64,000 nucleotides of DNA from Leptospiraceae bacterium (GCA_024233875.1 JACKPB010000001.1:248001-312000); one strand, 5' to 3'. Shown: positions 52,464 to 62,258, counted from the stretch's first letter. Notes: a model not told the origin generated them from the letters alone. A program made the numbers and translations.

Positions 52464-54281
52464 TTGAATAATAAAAATAAGATCTTATCATTGATGATAG
52501 GAGCTATCTTCATATTTACCTGTACAATTACCTGTGAACCCAAGGCAAAAAAGAAAATAACCAAGTTTGGATCAGATGATTTCGGTGAGGTTATCAAAGC
52601 TGTTGAGCGACATTACATAGATAAAAACATAGATGAAGACAGAGCCTATACGGATGCGGCGGTTTTTGCATTATTATCTTTGCCACATAGTCTATTTCTA
52701 CTTCCGGAAACCTATTACAAAGAAAGAGAAAAATACGAAGAGAAAGATGATATCTTTCCCGGTAAGACATTCAAATTGCTTCCCACAGATCCCTATTTAA
52801 TTTTTGAGCCCGACTATAAAGCAGTCGAAAAAATTAGAAAAGAGAAAATGAAAAAGGATTCTGAAAAACCCAAAATGAATCCTGAAGAAGTTAAGAAGTT
52901 AATAGAAAGGGAACAAACCCGAAAGACTATTTTGACATCCAGATGGGAGCAGACAAATTTTACCCGGAAAGATTTTGAAAAAGTAATGAATTTTATTCAA
53001 GAAAATCTTTCAAAATACAAAGTTCCACCTATCAAAGAAACCATTGAAGACATCGAAGAAGATGACTCAGAAAAAGAAGAGTACAGTATGAAAGATGTCT
53101 GGTTGGCTGCAGCCAATGGATATCTAAACTCTCTCGATCCCCATTCCAATGTTTTTCTAAAAGAACAATGGGAAGAGTCTATGGCAAAGATCTCTGATGG
53201 TAGTTTTGAAGGGATAGGAGCTATACTCAGCGGTGGTGGTTCAAGAGAAGTCATCGTTGAAAATCCCCTCGAAGATCGACCTGCTATCAAGGCCGGATTG
53301 CGCGCGGGAGATGTGATCATAGGTGTCGATGGAAAGACAACCAAGGGAGTTTCACTCGATAAGGTTGTCAAACGAATCAAGGGAAAGAAAGGGACAGAAG
53401 TCACTCTGAAAATCCGTAGAAAAGGTTTGAACCAACCAATTGACATCAAAGTAGTTCGGGATCGGATAGAAGTCAAAAATGTTCAGGCCAGGCTATTGAA
53501 AGAAGATGAGTCCATCGCTTATATTAAGCTTTCCGGATTTGTTAGGTCTCAAACTGAATCCTCCGAACGTGAAGTTGCGGAAGCATACAATCGCTTGGAA
53601 GCCGAAGCAAAAACCAAAAACATCAAACTCAAAGCATTGATCCTGGATCTAAGAAACAATGCCGGTGGCTATTTGGATCTAGCGGTGGACATAAGTGATA
53701 TGTTTCTTGAAAAAGGTGTCATTGTTTCTACTAAAGGACCGGGAAAGGGGGAGCAGGAAGCCTCTCAAGCCAGTGAAGCTGTATTGACCAAACTACCTCT
53801 GGCTGTTCTCATCAATGCCAAATCAGCTTCTGCTTCAGAAATTGTTGCCAGTGCCATTAAGGATCACGGTCGGGGAATTCTTCTCGGAGAAAGAACTTTC
53901 GGAAAAGCAACAGTCCAGAAGCTAATGGACCTTCCGCACAACAAAGACTATGTTTTGAAGATCACTCAGTCCAGATACTACTCCCCATCAGGAAAGACCA
54001 TTCAGGTAGTTGGTGTGGATCCGGATATAGAGATTTCATCTGAGGAAGATGGTTCCTTCCCATTTCAATATCGTGAAGAAAATATGTGGAATCATCTACC
54101 AAAAATTCCATCCGAGAGCAAGGGAAAGCAAAACTTTGATATAGAGCAAATGGAGTCCTGGGTAGAAAAGAATGGTAAATCGAAAGAGGTTCTCAATGAG
54201 ATGAAAGATGGACCGATTAAGCCCGATTATCAATTGATTCGATCTATTGATTATGTAAATGCCCTGATCAATTTGAAATAA
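52464..54281 (+). CDS. ctpA: S41-family C-terminal processing protease (Ctp) with PDZ domain
   Basis: 605 residues with a signal sequence (MIGAIFIFTCTITC; possibly a lipoprotein, lipobox-like IFTC or TITC). An N-terminal helical region is followed by PDZ (about 250-345: GGGSREVIVENPLEDRPAI, GVDGKTTKGVSLDKVVKRI) and the S41 catalytic core, with the serine in NAKSASASE (about residue 455) and the lysine in FGKATVQ (about 480). Such proteases trim or degrade envelope proteins from the C-terminus. It is longer than a minimal Ctp. The TTG start is favoured by the basic N-terminus it gives. nadB follows after one base. Confidence 0.88.
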   Translation: MNNKNKILSLMIGAIFIFTCTITCEPKAKKKITKFGSDDFGEVIKAVERHYIDKNIDEDRAYTDAAVFALLSLPHSLFLLPETYYKEREKYEEKDDIFPGKTFKLLPTDPYLIFEPDYKAVEKIRKEKMKKDSEKPKMNPEEVKKLIEREQTRKTILTSRWEQTNFTRKDFEKVMNFIQENLSKYKVPPIKETIEDIEEDDSEKEEYSMKDVWLAAANGYLNSLDPHSNVFLKEQWEESMAKISDGSFEGIGAILSGGGSREVIVENPLEDRPAIKAGLRAGDVIIGVDGKTTKGVSLDKVVKRIKGKKGTEVTLKIRRKGLNQPIDIKVVRDRIEVKNVQARLLKEDESIAYIKLSGFVRSQTESSEREVAEAYNRLEAEAKTKNIKLKALILDLRNNAGGYLDLAVDISDMFLEKGVIVSTKGPGKGEQEASQASEAVLTKLPLAVLINAKSASASEIVASAIKDHGRGILLGERTFGKATVQKLMDLPHNKDYVLKITQSRYYSPSGKTIQVVGVDPDIEISSEEDGSFPFQYREENMWNHLPKIPSESKGKQNFDIEQMESWVEKNGKSKEVLNEMKDGPIKPDYQLIRSIDYVNALINLK

Positions 54282-54282
54282 A

Positions 54283-55896
54283 ATGAAAAAGGTGACTACT
54301 GACTTTTTGATTATTGGGAGCGGGGTCGCCGGTTTATTTTGTGCCTACAAGCTTTCAGCATTCGGTGAAGTAACCATAATCACTAAGAAATTTGATTATG
54401 AATCCAATACAAACTACGCTCAGGGTGGGATAGCCTCTGTCTTCGCAAAGACGGACAATGCCGAGAAACACATTCAGGATACAATGGAAGCGGGAGCCGG
54501 ACTCTGTGATCCCGAGTCCACCCGTATCATGGTTCATGAAGGTCCTGCCCGGGTTCGAGAATTATTGGATATCGGAGTTCCCTTCAATACTGATGGAGAA
54601 GGGAACTTTGAACTGGGTTTGGAAGGTGGTCATCGGGAAAATCGTATCGTCCATGCCTACGACAGAACAGGAAGGGAAGTAGAAAGAGCACTCCTGACCT
54701 GTATCAAATCTATTTCTAATATAAAAATTCTCGAACATCACAATTGTGTAGAACTCATTACACCCCACCATTTGAAAACTAACTCTGTAATGGAGAATCG
54801 CTGTTTTGGTGCTTATGTTCTGAACACCAGAAAAGGAGAAGTGATCCCCTTTGTAGCCAAAAAAACAATTCTGGCTACGGGGGGAGCGGGACAGGTGTAT
54901 CTCCACACTACCAATCCGGATATCGCTACGGGGGATGGGGTTGCCAGTGCCTATCGTGCCGGAGCAAGAATAAAAAATATGGAGTTCTATCAATTTCACC
55001 CAACATCTCTCTTTCATGAAAAAGGAGAATCTTTTTTGATTTCCGAGGCAGTGAGGGGAAAGGGAGGCATTCTGAGACGATTAAATGGGGAAGCTTTCAT
55101 GAAAGAGTATCATCCTATGGAAGATCTGGCTCCCAGAGATATCGTAGCAAGAGCTATAGACAATGAAATGAAAAAATCGGGTTCATCTCATGTTCTCCTG
55201 GATACGACACATTTGGTAAAGCCGGAAATCATTCGATACTTCCCATCCATTTACGAAAAATGTAAATCTCTGGGGATTGATATTACAGAAGAGCCGATTC
55301 CTGTTGTTCCTGCAGCTCATTATATGTGCGGGGGAGTTGAAACTGATGTATATGGAAGAACTAATATTAGGGATTTGTATTGTGTTGGAGAAGTAGCCAG
55401 TACGGGAGTTCACGGTGGAAATCGCCTTGCATCCAATAGTTTGCTGGAAGGTGTAGTTTTTGCCCACCGTATTTCTGAGAATATTTATAATGAGAAATTG
55501 AATGGACACCTCCACCTGCCCTCAGAAGCGACCTATATTCCCGAGTGGGACAAAGAGGGATTGAAAAATACAGAAGAATGGGTTCTGATCTCACACAATT
55601 TGCATGAAGTAAAAAGTATTATGAGCGATTATGTGGGAATCGTCCGAAGCAATCTTCGCTTGGAGAGAGCCAAACGGAGGATTCATTTGATTCGTGAGGA
55701 AGTACGTGATTATTACAATCGTACTATCATATCCAATCAACTTCTGGAATTGAGAAATCTGGTTCAAATCGCGGATCTAATCGTCCAATCTGCATTGCTC
55801 AGAAAGGAAAGTCGTGGCCTGCACTACTCAACGGACTACCCGGAAGATAGAAACCCTTCCAGAAAAGATACGATACTCTGGAATGAAGAATTGTAA
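54283..55896 (+). CDS. nadB: L-aspartate oxidase
   Basis: A 537-residue flavoenzyme that oxidises aspartate to iminoaspartate in NAD synthesis. FAD motif IIGSGVAGLFCAYKL; active-site region NMEFYQFHPTSLF; AAHYMCGGVETDVYG; and the NadB signature STGVHGGNRLASNSLLEG. No iron-sulfur or membrane succinate dehydrogenase partners are nearby, which favours NadB over SdhA. No nadA or nadC is in the window. Confidence 0.93.
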   Translation: MKKVTTDFLIIGSGVAGLFCAYKLSAFGEVTIITKKFDYESNTNYAQGGIASVFAKTDNAEKHIQDTMEAGAGLCDPESTRIMVHEGPARVRELLDIGVPFNTDGEGNFELGLEGGHRENRIVHAYDRTGREVERALLTCIKSISNIKILEHHNCVELITPHHLKTNSVMENRCFGAYVLNTRKGEVIPFVAKKTILATGGAGQVYLHTTNPDIATGDGVASAYRAGARIKNMEFYQFHPTSLFHEKGESFLISEAVRGKGGILRRLNGEAFMKEYHPMEDLAPRDIVARAIDNEMKKSGSSHVLLDTTHLVKPEIIRYFPSIYEKCKSLGIDITEEPIPVVPAAHYMCGGVETDVYGRTNIRDLYCVGEVASTGVHGGNRLASNSLLEGVVFAHRISENIYNEKLNGHLHLPSEATYIPEWDKEGLKNTEEWVLISHNLHEVKSIMSDYVGIVRSNLRLERAKRRIHLIREEVRDYYNRTIISNQLLELRNLVQIADLIVQSALLRKESRGLHYSTDYPEDRNPSRKDTILWNEEL

Positions 55897-55957
55897 TATA
55901 GTTCATATCAAAAGATGAATAGAGTCTCATACGTCAATTAAATAAATTATAATCTTA

Positions 55958-55974
55958 TTAACTCACCTTACGCA
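55958..55974. repeat. Partial copy of the composite repeat's left arm
   Basis: TTAACTCACCT (55958-55968) followed by TACGCA is identical over 11 bases to the left arm of repeat copy 1 (41190-41201, TTTAACTCACCT). No right arm is present nearby. Confidence 0.4.
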
Positions 55975-56049
55975 ATTTTTTATTTTCTAAACATTTTTAT
56001 TTTTAAATGCAAAATCATATTTTACTAATAGATCAATAAAAATAGGGGC

Positions 56050-56137
56050 TTGGGGACGATGAGTCCCCAATTTGCCGAAAGGCTCCCTTTTAGTATCCTC
56101 ACCTTTCGCACGAAGTGCGAAAGGTGAGGATACTAAA
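56050..56137. repeat. Composite hairpin repeat, copy 2, overlapping the TonB receptor stop codon
   Basis: Hairpin I: TTGGGGAC (56050-56057) and GTCCCCAA (56063-56070), eight pairs. Hairpin II: GCC-GAAA-GGC (56074-56083), a GNRA loop. Hairpin III: about 24 perfect pairs with a GAA loop, arms beginning TTTTAGTATCC and ending GGATACTAAAA. GGG (56045-56047) may pair with CCC (56085-56087) to enclose I and II. Hairpin III contains the receptor's stop codon, so it may also terminate transcription from both sides. Shares the order and core sequences with copy 1. Confidence 0.6.
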
Positions 56138-58211
56138 ATACATATGAGATATGGATGTAGGCATGTCTTCCCGGAAGGGGATAACCGACCAGATCAAATG
56201 TTCGATAGTTCAAAATGTTTTTAAGATCGAATGCTATCAATAGTTCTTTGTCATTCTCTTCATCTTTCAGGAGAGAGTAGTTCATGAAAAGATTATAGAT
56301 CCATCTACCCGGTTGGTAGTTGGCATATTCATTTGTTCTATCCCTAAAGGAAGCTCCTATGAAGATGGCTTCTCCTCCCATTTCCCAATTGAAAAACTTC
56401 ACTCCGGCCAGTCCCGACCATTCGTGCAGGGGACGAAGGGGAAGATACTTTCCATTCAAATAGCTAACGTCTGAAGTATTGATTGCTTTTTGATAGGTAT
56501 AATTTGATTGAAGCCTATACTTTTTGTCCAAAATGATTTTCCATCCTAATTCAAATCCATTGATGAGGGCGGAGTCTACATTTTCCGGTCTCAGTGTAAA
56601 TTGTGAATTTGGAACAAAAAGAATCATATCTTCTATTCTTTTTTGAAATACGGAAGCATTTAGGTGAGAGGAAACTCGATTGTTTTTATAGTCATGAACA
56701 AGCCCGGCATCCACATTCCTACTCTTCTCGGGTTTGAGAGATGTATTTCCAATCACCGTTCCCCTTTCTCCAAAAATTTCGCTAAAGACCGGCATTCTGA
56801 ATTCTTTCGATATGTTGGATTTGAAACTCAGGCTCTGTTCATTATTTTGATTCAGGATCCAGAGAAAGCCCAGTCTGTAGGAGTTGAATTCTGTTACATT
56901 TTTCGTGGGAGGAAGCCTGTAGTCATTGAAGATTGAATTGGAGAGAGTGGATATGTCAGGAATCGTATTGAATCGATCTGTATATATTTCTTTTTGAATG
57001 GAAGGAAGTAATTTGAATATTGATTTGTAAATGCGAATTTCATCCTGAATTTGTAGTACGTTATGATTCCTGAATTTTTTTGTCGATTTGTCCTGAACTT
57101 GATCGAGACTATTTCTTCTATCACGAATGAAACTCTCACGATTATTTGCTATTAAGAATCGGAGGATTTGATTGTAATTCAATAAGTAGAGTGTCGGGAG
57201 AATGTGAATCCCATATTGTTGGATGTCAGCCTTTGAATTTGGGGTTCCCGAGGAAAACTCCTGTCTTGGATCAAACAATTGATCCCTTGCTCCGGTATAG
57301 TACAATCTGGAGTCCAGGCTGAGATTATCAAAAAACAATCCTTTAGTAGAAGTAGAAATTCCGGTTGTATTACGAAGATACTTTCTTTTTACTTTCTCTG
57401 TTTGGTTGGAGGCAGGTCCCGGAAGACCATTTATCCGATAATTGAAATCATTTAAGAGGTTTACTTTTGTATCTCTGACCTTAAAGGATAGATTTCCTGT
57501 TACATTGTATCGATCAAACTGAGCATTCTTTCGTCTAACGTCCCTATCATCCAGAGTGTTGATAGCGGGGGTACCATTATCCGAATGGAAAATGAAGTTT
57601 TGATCTGATTTTTCTTTCAGAACAAAAATTCCATATTGGAGATTTTCTGTAAAATCATTATGGGATCCGGTCACCTTGAATGTATTGAAGGATCCTCCCG
57701 AAAAACTCACTCTGGTTTTTCTTTTCAGAGGTTTTCCGTTGGTTATCAAATTGATACTTCCGCCGATAGCAGAGCTACTGAGTCCCGGTGTCATACCACT
57801 TTTATGGATTTCGATTCTCTCCAGATTGTCAAAACTCAGATCGGAAAGATTTACCTCCCCACCTTCCGAATTGTTCAGAGGGATTCCATCTATGTAGATC
57901 TTGACCTGATTTGCATTGGAACCCCGGATTGAAAGAGTTGAGTAAGATCCCAGTCCTCCGTATCGCTTGATTCTCACTCCCGTTTCCTTTTCCAAAACTT
58001 CAGAAAGTGAGAGGTATCTACCTTTGAAATTCTCTTTTTTGATAATCTCGGTGAATCCGGACGGATCTTCCCGGGTACTCCCTGTAAGACTCGGATCATT
58101 TTTGGGTTTCCCTATGACTTCCAGAGGTGCTTCTTCGGAGAGAAGGGGGGAAAGGAAAAGGAGAAGAATTAAGAGGGAAACGTGGAAAAAACTCAACGCG
58201 AAAAAAGCCAA
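56133..58211 (-). CDS. TonB-dependent outer-membrane receptor
   Basis: 692 residues. A signal peptide (SLLILLLFLSPLLSEEAP) is followed by a plug domain with LEKETGVRIKRYGGLGSYST, LSIRGSNANQVKIYIDGIPLN and GMTPGLSSSAIGGSINLIT, then a beta-barrel ending in an aromatic residue (HISYVF). Such receptors import siderophores, vitamin B12 or other scarce molecules by TonB energy; the ligand is not predictable. The start is TTG at 58211, within the DUF2905 gene by 19 bases. There is no clear ribosome site. Confidence 0.9.
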   Translation of the reverse strand: MAFFALSFFHVSLLILLLFLSPLLSEEAPLEVIGKPKNDPSLTGSTREDPSGFTEIIKKENFKGRYLSLSEVLEKETGVRIKRYGGLGSYSTLSIRGSNANQVKIYIDGIPLNNSEGGEVNLSDLSFDNLERIEIHKSGMTPGLSSSAIGGSINLITNGKPLKRKTRVSFSGGSFNTFKVTGSHNDFTENLQYGIFVLKEKSDQNFIFHSDNGTPAINTLDDRDVRRKNAQFDRYNVTGNLSFKVRDTKVNLLNDFNYRINGLPGPASNQTEKVKRKYLRNTTGISTSTKGLFFDNLSLDSRLYYTGARDQLFDPRQEFSSGTPNSKADIQQYGIHILPTLYLLNYNQILRFLIANNRESFIRDRRNSLDQVQDKSTKKFRNHNVLQIQDEIRIYKSIFKLLPSIQKEIYTDRFNTIPDISTLSNSIFNDYRLPPTKNVTEFNSYRLGFLWILNQNNEQSLSFKSNISKEFRMPVFSEIFGERGTVIGNTSLKPEKSRNVDAGLVHDYKNNRVSSHLNASVFQKRIEDMILFVPNSQFTLRPENVDSALINGFELGWKIILDKKYRLQSNYTYQKAINTSDVSYLNGKYLPLRPLHEWSGLAGVKFFNWEMGGEAIFIGASFRDRTNEYANYQPGRWIYNLFMNYSLLKDEENDKELLIAFDLKNILNYRTFDLVGYPLPGRHAYIHISYVF

Positions 58212-58408
58212 AAGAGGAGTGATAGAAAAACTGAAAACAAAATAGAACTAGTGATTGGGAAATAGAAAGAAAATCCTTCTTTTTCGATTCGTATGTCACC
58301 CGGTAGATTTCCGGGGAGGGGAAAGTTTACTCCCGATAGGAAGATGAAGCCTACCAGGAGAAAAACGATTCCGAGTCCGATAAAAAGTGGACCAAGCTTT
58401 TCCATCAT
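58193..58408 (-). CDS. DUF2905-family small membrane protein
   Basis: 71 residues with two hydrophobic helices. The family pattern LPGDIRIEKEGFSFYFPITSSILFS is clear. The role is unknown. It overlaps the acyltransferase gene by 4 bases upstream and the TonB receptor by 19 bases downstream, so all three are probably transcribed together. Confidence 0.85.
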   Translation of the reverse strand: MMEKLGPLFIGLGIVFLLVGFIFLSGVNFPLPGNLPGDIRIEKEGFSFYFPITSSILFSVFLSLLFWLFSR

Positions 58409-59676
58409 TCTCCTATATCATAGGGCTTGAACAATGGATAGGTCAGACCCATAGATGAGTCTAACATTCCCTGAAGATCGGTTCGAAGATCACCGAGGAG
58501 TCTTTTGATTGTCTCTTTTTTATTCTTTTTGTAATCCGCATGGTAGTCATTTAGAGAATAAGGTTTAGCAAAAAACACATAGGCCTTTCTGGGCAAATGA
58601 GAGGCTACACCTCCAAGGGCTCTCGGTGTATCACCAAATACATAGGATTCGTATCGGGTGAGCCATTCATAGAATCTTTCCGGGGTAGGATAGGAGAGTA
58701 GGTAGTCCCGTTTGATCACAATGAAGTCAAACGCTTTGACTGCTTCCCTCTTGTAGTACTCGATTTCGTCTTTATTTAGTTTGGGTAATTTTGGATCCGG
58801 ATAGTCAATGCTGATCATTTCAAGAAGGGCAAAGATTGTCCTCAATTTCATAATCGCATCTGCATTCATATCGTAATTGGCAGGCTTGAGTTTCTCAGCC
58901 ATTTTGTCCAACATCGCATGTCTGACACGCCCGATCCTATAATCAAAGTCATTTTGATCGGCATCTTTGATCTTGTACTGCTCTTCGGCATCGAGAAGCA
59001 TGTACTTTCCTACAGTCAAAAACCTTCTCAAAATGTTTTTCTCACCGGGTCGAATGGCAAAATGAGTTTCTAATTTTTTGAGGGACCTGTCCAGATCTTC
59101 GAGGATGATGTTCTTGGGGGCATCTACCACAAACCGCATAAAAGCAGGTAAAATGGTTATGTCTGCATCTTTTTCTTTTTTCTTAGCATCTTCGAGAGCC
59201 CAAAAGCTGAGAGCGGCAATCCCATCCTGAAAAGGCATCAAACTATCATTCTCTCCGCTGGTTGGTTCACCTTCGGGGAAGAGAACTAATTTTCCTCCGG
59301 GTTCTGCCAGACTCTGTCTCGCAGTTTTCAGAGATTCTCTGTCATTGATACCGGCAATTACGGAAAATGCTCCAATATTAGAGATTGCTTTTCCTACCAT
59401 ACCAAATCCCCAGTCAAAAACCTGTCTGGAAGCCATGTACTTGAACCTGGTTCCCATGATATTGCCAATATGAAAAGCGATAGGTGGTTCGGCAGTACTG
59501 GGGTGATTTGAGAAGAAAAGGAGTCGATCATTTCTGTGTTTTCGAATCATCTGTTTGTCTTCTTCTTTAATGATCACCTCATTGATATTGTGCATTGCAC
59601 GCAATAAAACAGGGAAAAGTAGATCAGCTGTCCAATTCAAGGGAAGATTGAAGCCAGGTGGGATAAATGGTTCCAT
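58405..59676 (-). CDS. PlsC-like acyltransferase
   Basis: A 423-residue protein of the glycerolipid acyltransferase group. Motif I is SNHPSTAE (H58, with E63 where the family usually has D: HX4E rather than HX4D). FPEGEPTSG (133-141) is motif III. The extended C-terminal half (about 240 residues) is longer than in typical 1-acylglycerol-3-phosphate acyltransferases and shows no family that I know. Whether it acylates a lysophospholipid or another acceptor is open. It heads the three-gene group. Confidence 0.8.
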   Translation of the reverse strand: MEPFIPPGFNLPLNWTADLLFPVLLRAMHNINEVIIKEEDKQMIRKHRNDRLLFFSNHPSTAEPPIAFHIGNIMGTRFKYMASRQVFDWGFGMVGKAISNIGAFSVIAGINDRESLKTARQSLAEPGGKLVLFPEGEPTSGENDSLMPFQDGIAALSFWALEDAKKKEKDADITILPAFMRFVVDAPKNIILEDLDRSLKKLETHFAIRPGEKNILRRFLTVGKYMLLDAEEQYKIKDADQNDFDYRIGRVRHAMLDKMAEKLKPANYDMNADAIMKLRTIFALLEMISIDYPDPKLPKLNKDEIEYYKREAVKAFDFIVIKRDYLLSYPTPERFYEWLTRYESYVFGDTPRALGGVASHLPRKAYVFFAKPYSLNDYHADYKKNKKETIKRLLGDLRTDLQGMLDSSMGLTYPLFKPYDIGE

Positions 59677-59961
59677 TCGTCAAAAATACCTCTTTTTGTT
59701 TTTTTAGGTCAATTGAATTTCAAAGATTGAGAATCTTTTTTAGTTACTCTGACAGCAATACAGAAGATCAAAAAAAATTACATTTCTTTTTTCTAATTCT
59801 ATAATTTTTCCTGAGAGGAGTTGGGATCGATTGGGTGGGGAAAAATGGTTAGTTAATTATTTATTCATCAATTTGTTGAATCTCTTTCATATGCAACAAA
59901 TCTAACTATTTTTTCTCAATTTGATTATTTTCAATTGACAGTATATTTTTTAAGTGGATTG

Positions 59962-59989
59962 TTTACAAATTCAATTTCGATCGTAAAAT
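59962..59989 (+). promoter_or_regulatory. Candidate promoter of the Omp85-like gene
   Basis: TTTACA (59962-59967), a 16-base spacer, and TAAAAT (59984-59989), placing transcription about 27 bases before the ATG at 60024. The other 280 bases of this 347-base gap are A/T-rich, with no feature I can support. Confidence 0.45.
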
Positions 59990-60023
59990 TGAAAATCCAA
60001 ACTTACAAGTCTACAATAAACAT

Positions 60024-61592
60024 ATGAAGAACAGATTTCTCTATATATCTATCATTTTCCTGTCTTCACTTCTCTTCACATCCCTGACAGCACAGGAAGA
60101 AGAGACTGAAGACTCTTCCTCCGGTAGCAGACTTCCTTTTAAAATTTCAGAAAAAAAAAGGATCTCTACTGATGAGTTGAAGAAAAAGACAGAAGGTTGG
60201 TTCCCCACAGGAATCGGTGGGCCTTTCAGTGATCCAAACAATGGTGCCGGTTTTGGCGGTAGGGTCTTTTTATTCAATAATGGTAAAAAAGAAGATCCAT
60301 TCTTTGCATATACTCCCTATCGACAGAGATTCTTTTTGAATCTTTCTAACACAACTAAAAATGCCCAGTATCACTGGTTGGATTTTGATGCACCTTTCTT
60401 TCTGGACACCCAATGGAGAGTTCGTGCCAATGCAATCTATGATAGAAATCCAAATAATCTTTACTTCGGGATTGGAGAAAAAACACTTCAGGGTTTGAAT
60501 TATCAGGATCGAAATCAATTCGGTCAACCCTATGTTACAGAGGGAAGATTCAATCCTTATGAAGAAGCAAATTCATATCGTAGAAATCCTGTCAGTCCCA
60601 ACGAAATCATGTACACTGACAATAAGTATGCGAACAGTTATCTTACAAACACATACCCTTTTCTTCAGAATCAAAAGCTGACTGATAAAAAGTACAATCG
60701 ATACGAACTTGAAATCATTCAGTCCAATATTTCCGGAGAGCGATCCTTTTTTGATGGATTAGTTCGATTGGTTTTCGGAACAAGAGTATCCAAAAACACC
60801 GTGAAGACTTACGATGGGTCCATTCACAATGCCAAGGATCCCTATTGGGGAAATACAGACTTAAGCTTTGCGAATATTGATGTTCCCACAGTGAATGCTA
60901 AGACTAAGTTGACAGAAGATGCAGAAGCCGGAAGGATCACCGGTCTCAACGGAGGATATGTAAACCTTCTGAGAGTGGGGATGGTTTACGACACAAGAGA
61001 CTATGAGCCCGATCCTTCCAGGGGTATTTTTGCTGAAGTTACTCATGAACGTTCTATGAGATCCATAGGTTCGGACTACACCTTCAATAGAACCTTCGGT
61101 TCCCTTCGGGTCTTCCAGCAACTCTTCCCATCACTCATGCCGAGAAAGAAACTTATCTTTGCCGGTCGGGTGGCTATGGTCAACACAACTGGTAATGCAC
61201 CCTATTTCGAATATAGAAATATGTGGGGAACTGAAGTCGGTATGTCAGGTCTCGGAGGTAGAACTACTCTAAGAGGATTTATGCAGGATCGATTTGTGGG
61301 TCCGGTCATGGGATTTGGAAACGTGGAACTCCGATGGAGATTTTTGGAGATTCCCGGATTTACTTTCAATATTGCTCCTTTATTGGATTTTGGACGTCCT
61401 TGGGATAAGTTAGGAAATGTGAATCTGAAAGACTACAAATACTCTTATGGTCTAGGATTGAGGATTATTTGGAATCAATCTACTGTGATCTATCTAGAAT
61501 GGGCAAGATCCAGGGAGTCGGACATCACTACCTACTCCAAAGGTCCCTTTGCCGGTTCTCTGTTTTATTTAAATTTCGGGCATATTTTTTAG
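60024..61592 (+). CDS. Omp85/BamA-like outer-membrane protein
   Basis: 522 residues: signal peptide (IIFLSSLLFTSLTA), then a large barrel-like protein with the Omp85 L6-type motif GLGGRTTLRGFMQDRFVG and a TRDYEPDPSRGIFAE segment that precedes it in surface-antigen proteins. The C-terminus YLNFGHIF is aromatic. There are few if any POTRA domains; the N-terminal soluble part is only about 45 residues, so this is not BamA itself. An outer-membrane assembly or transport role is inferred. Confidence 0.82.
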   Translation: MKNRFLYISIIFLSSLLFTSLTAQEEETEDSSSGSRLPFKISEKKRISTDELKKKTEGWFPTGIGGPFSDPNNGAGFGGRVFLFNNGKKEDPFFAYTPYRQRFFLNLSNTTKNAQYHWLDFDAPFFLDTQWRVRANAIYDRNPNNLYFGIGEKTLQGLNYQDRNQFGQPYVTEGRFNPYEEANSYRRNPVSPNEIMYTDNKYANSYLTNTYPFLQNQKLTDKKYNRYELEIIQSNISGERSFFDGLVRLVFGTRVSKNTVKTYDGSIHNAKDPYWGNTDLSFANIDVPTVNAKTKLTEDAEAGRITGLNGGYVNLLRVGMVYDTRDYEPDPSRGIFAEVTHERSMRSIGSDYTFNRTFGSLRVFQQLFPSLMPRKKLIFAGRVAMVNTTGNAPYFEYRNMWGTEVGMSGLGGRTTLRGFMQDRFVGPVMGFGNVELRWRFLEIPGFTFNIAPLLDFGRPWDKLGNVNLKDYKYSYGLGLRIIWNQSTVIYLEWARSRESDITTYSKGPFAGSLFYLNFGHIF

Positions 61593-61601
61593 GGTTGAGA
61601 C

Positions 61602-62258
61602 ATGAAAAAAATATTATTACTTATAGTTCTATCATTCGTTTTCTCCAATTGTGAGAAAAAAACAGATAAATACGTCTATGGAATTCCGGAAGAGGACACA
61701 AGTAATCTTCTACTCGGTTTAGTTGTAAAGCCAGTTCTTGGACTGACATCGTACGGAACCATCCAGGATCCTGTCTATAGATTGGAATGGAAACGGTGTG
61801 CTCAGGGACAGGTATTCCGAAGTGCAACCTCTGATTGTCAGGGAGCACAGAGTTCCACCGAATACACTCCTTTTGATGGTAGATATGGTGCCCAAGTGTA
61901 TACTTATTGCAATCTACCGGGTAATTTTTGCAATAGCTTGAGTCTTCCCATGACCCTTACAAATACTTCTACAACAAGTGAAGCATACAATACCTGTGCG
62001 TCTGAAAGATTGAATGGGTATACGGATTGGCGGGTTCCAACTTATGTCGAATTGGCGGCTATGGCAAAGGCTTCCAAGTTTGCTCTCTTAACTACCTTCC
62101 CAAATATTCCCGAAGATAAATTTTGGAGTTCTACAGGAAATGAAAATGATTCATCGGGGTTGACAGCCAGAGCTGTGGACTTTGGAGTGAATTATGGAGA
62201 CGATGCAATAGTTGCAAAGGACACTCGTTTGTTGGTCCGATGCGTTAGATCATACTGA
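61602..62258 (+). CDS. Lcl-domain (DUF1566) lipoprotein
   Basis: 218 residues: signal and lipobox FVFSNC, then a domain with the DUF1566 hallmarks CASERLNGYTDWRVPTYVEL, FWSSTGNENDSSG and LLVRCVRSY, including the cysteine pair. The domain is the one found at the C-terminus of the large STAND protein at 43762. It follows the Omp85-like gene by 9 bases, so the two are probably one operon ended by a strong terminator. Confidence 0.82.
   Translation: MKKILLLIVLSFVFSNCEKKTDKYVYGIPEEDTSNLLLGLVVKPVLGLTSYGTIQDPVYRLEWKRCAQGQVFRSATSDCQGAQSSTEYTPFDGRYGAQVYTYCNLPGNFCNSLSLPMTLTNTSTTSEAYNTCASERLNGYTDWRVPTYVELAAMAKASKFALLTTFPNIPEDKFWSSTGNENDSSGLTARAVDFGVNYGDDAIVAKDTRLLVRCVRSY

Noticed and set aside
52997..53476. 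159-codon antisense frame within the Ctp protease gene
   Set aside because: The protease reading is strongly family-like; the antisense frame shows no recognisable protein features.
54283..55896. Succinate dehydrogenase flavoprotein (SdhA)
   Set aside because: The HGGNRLASNSLLEG signature and the lack of SdhB/C/D partners favour L-aspartate oxidase.
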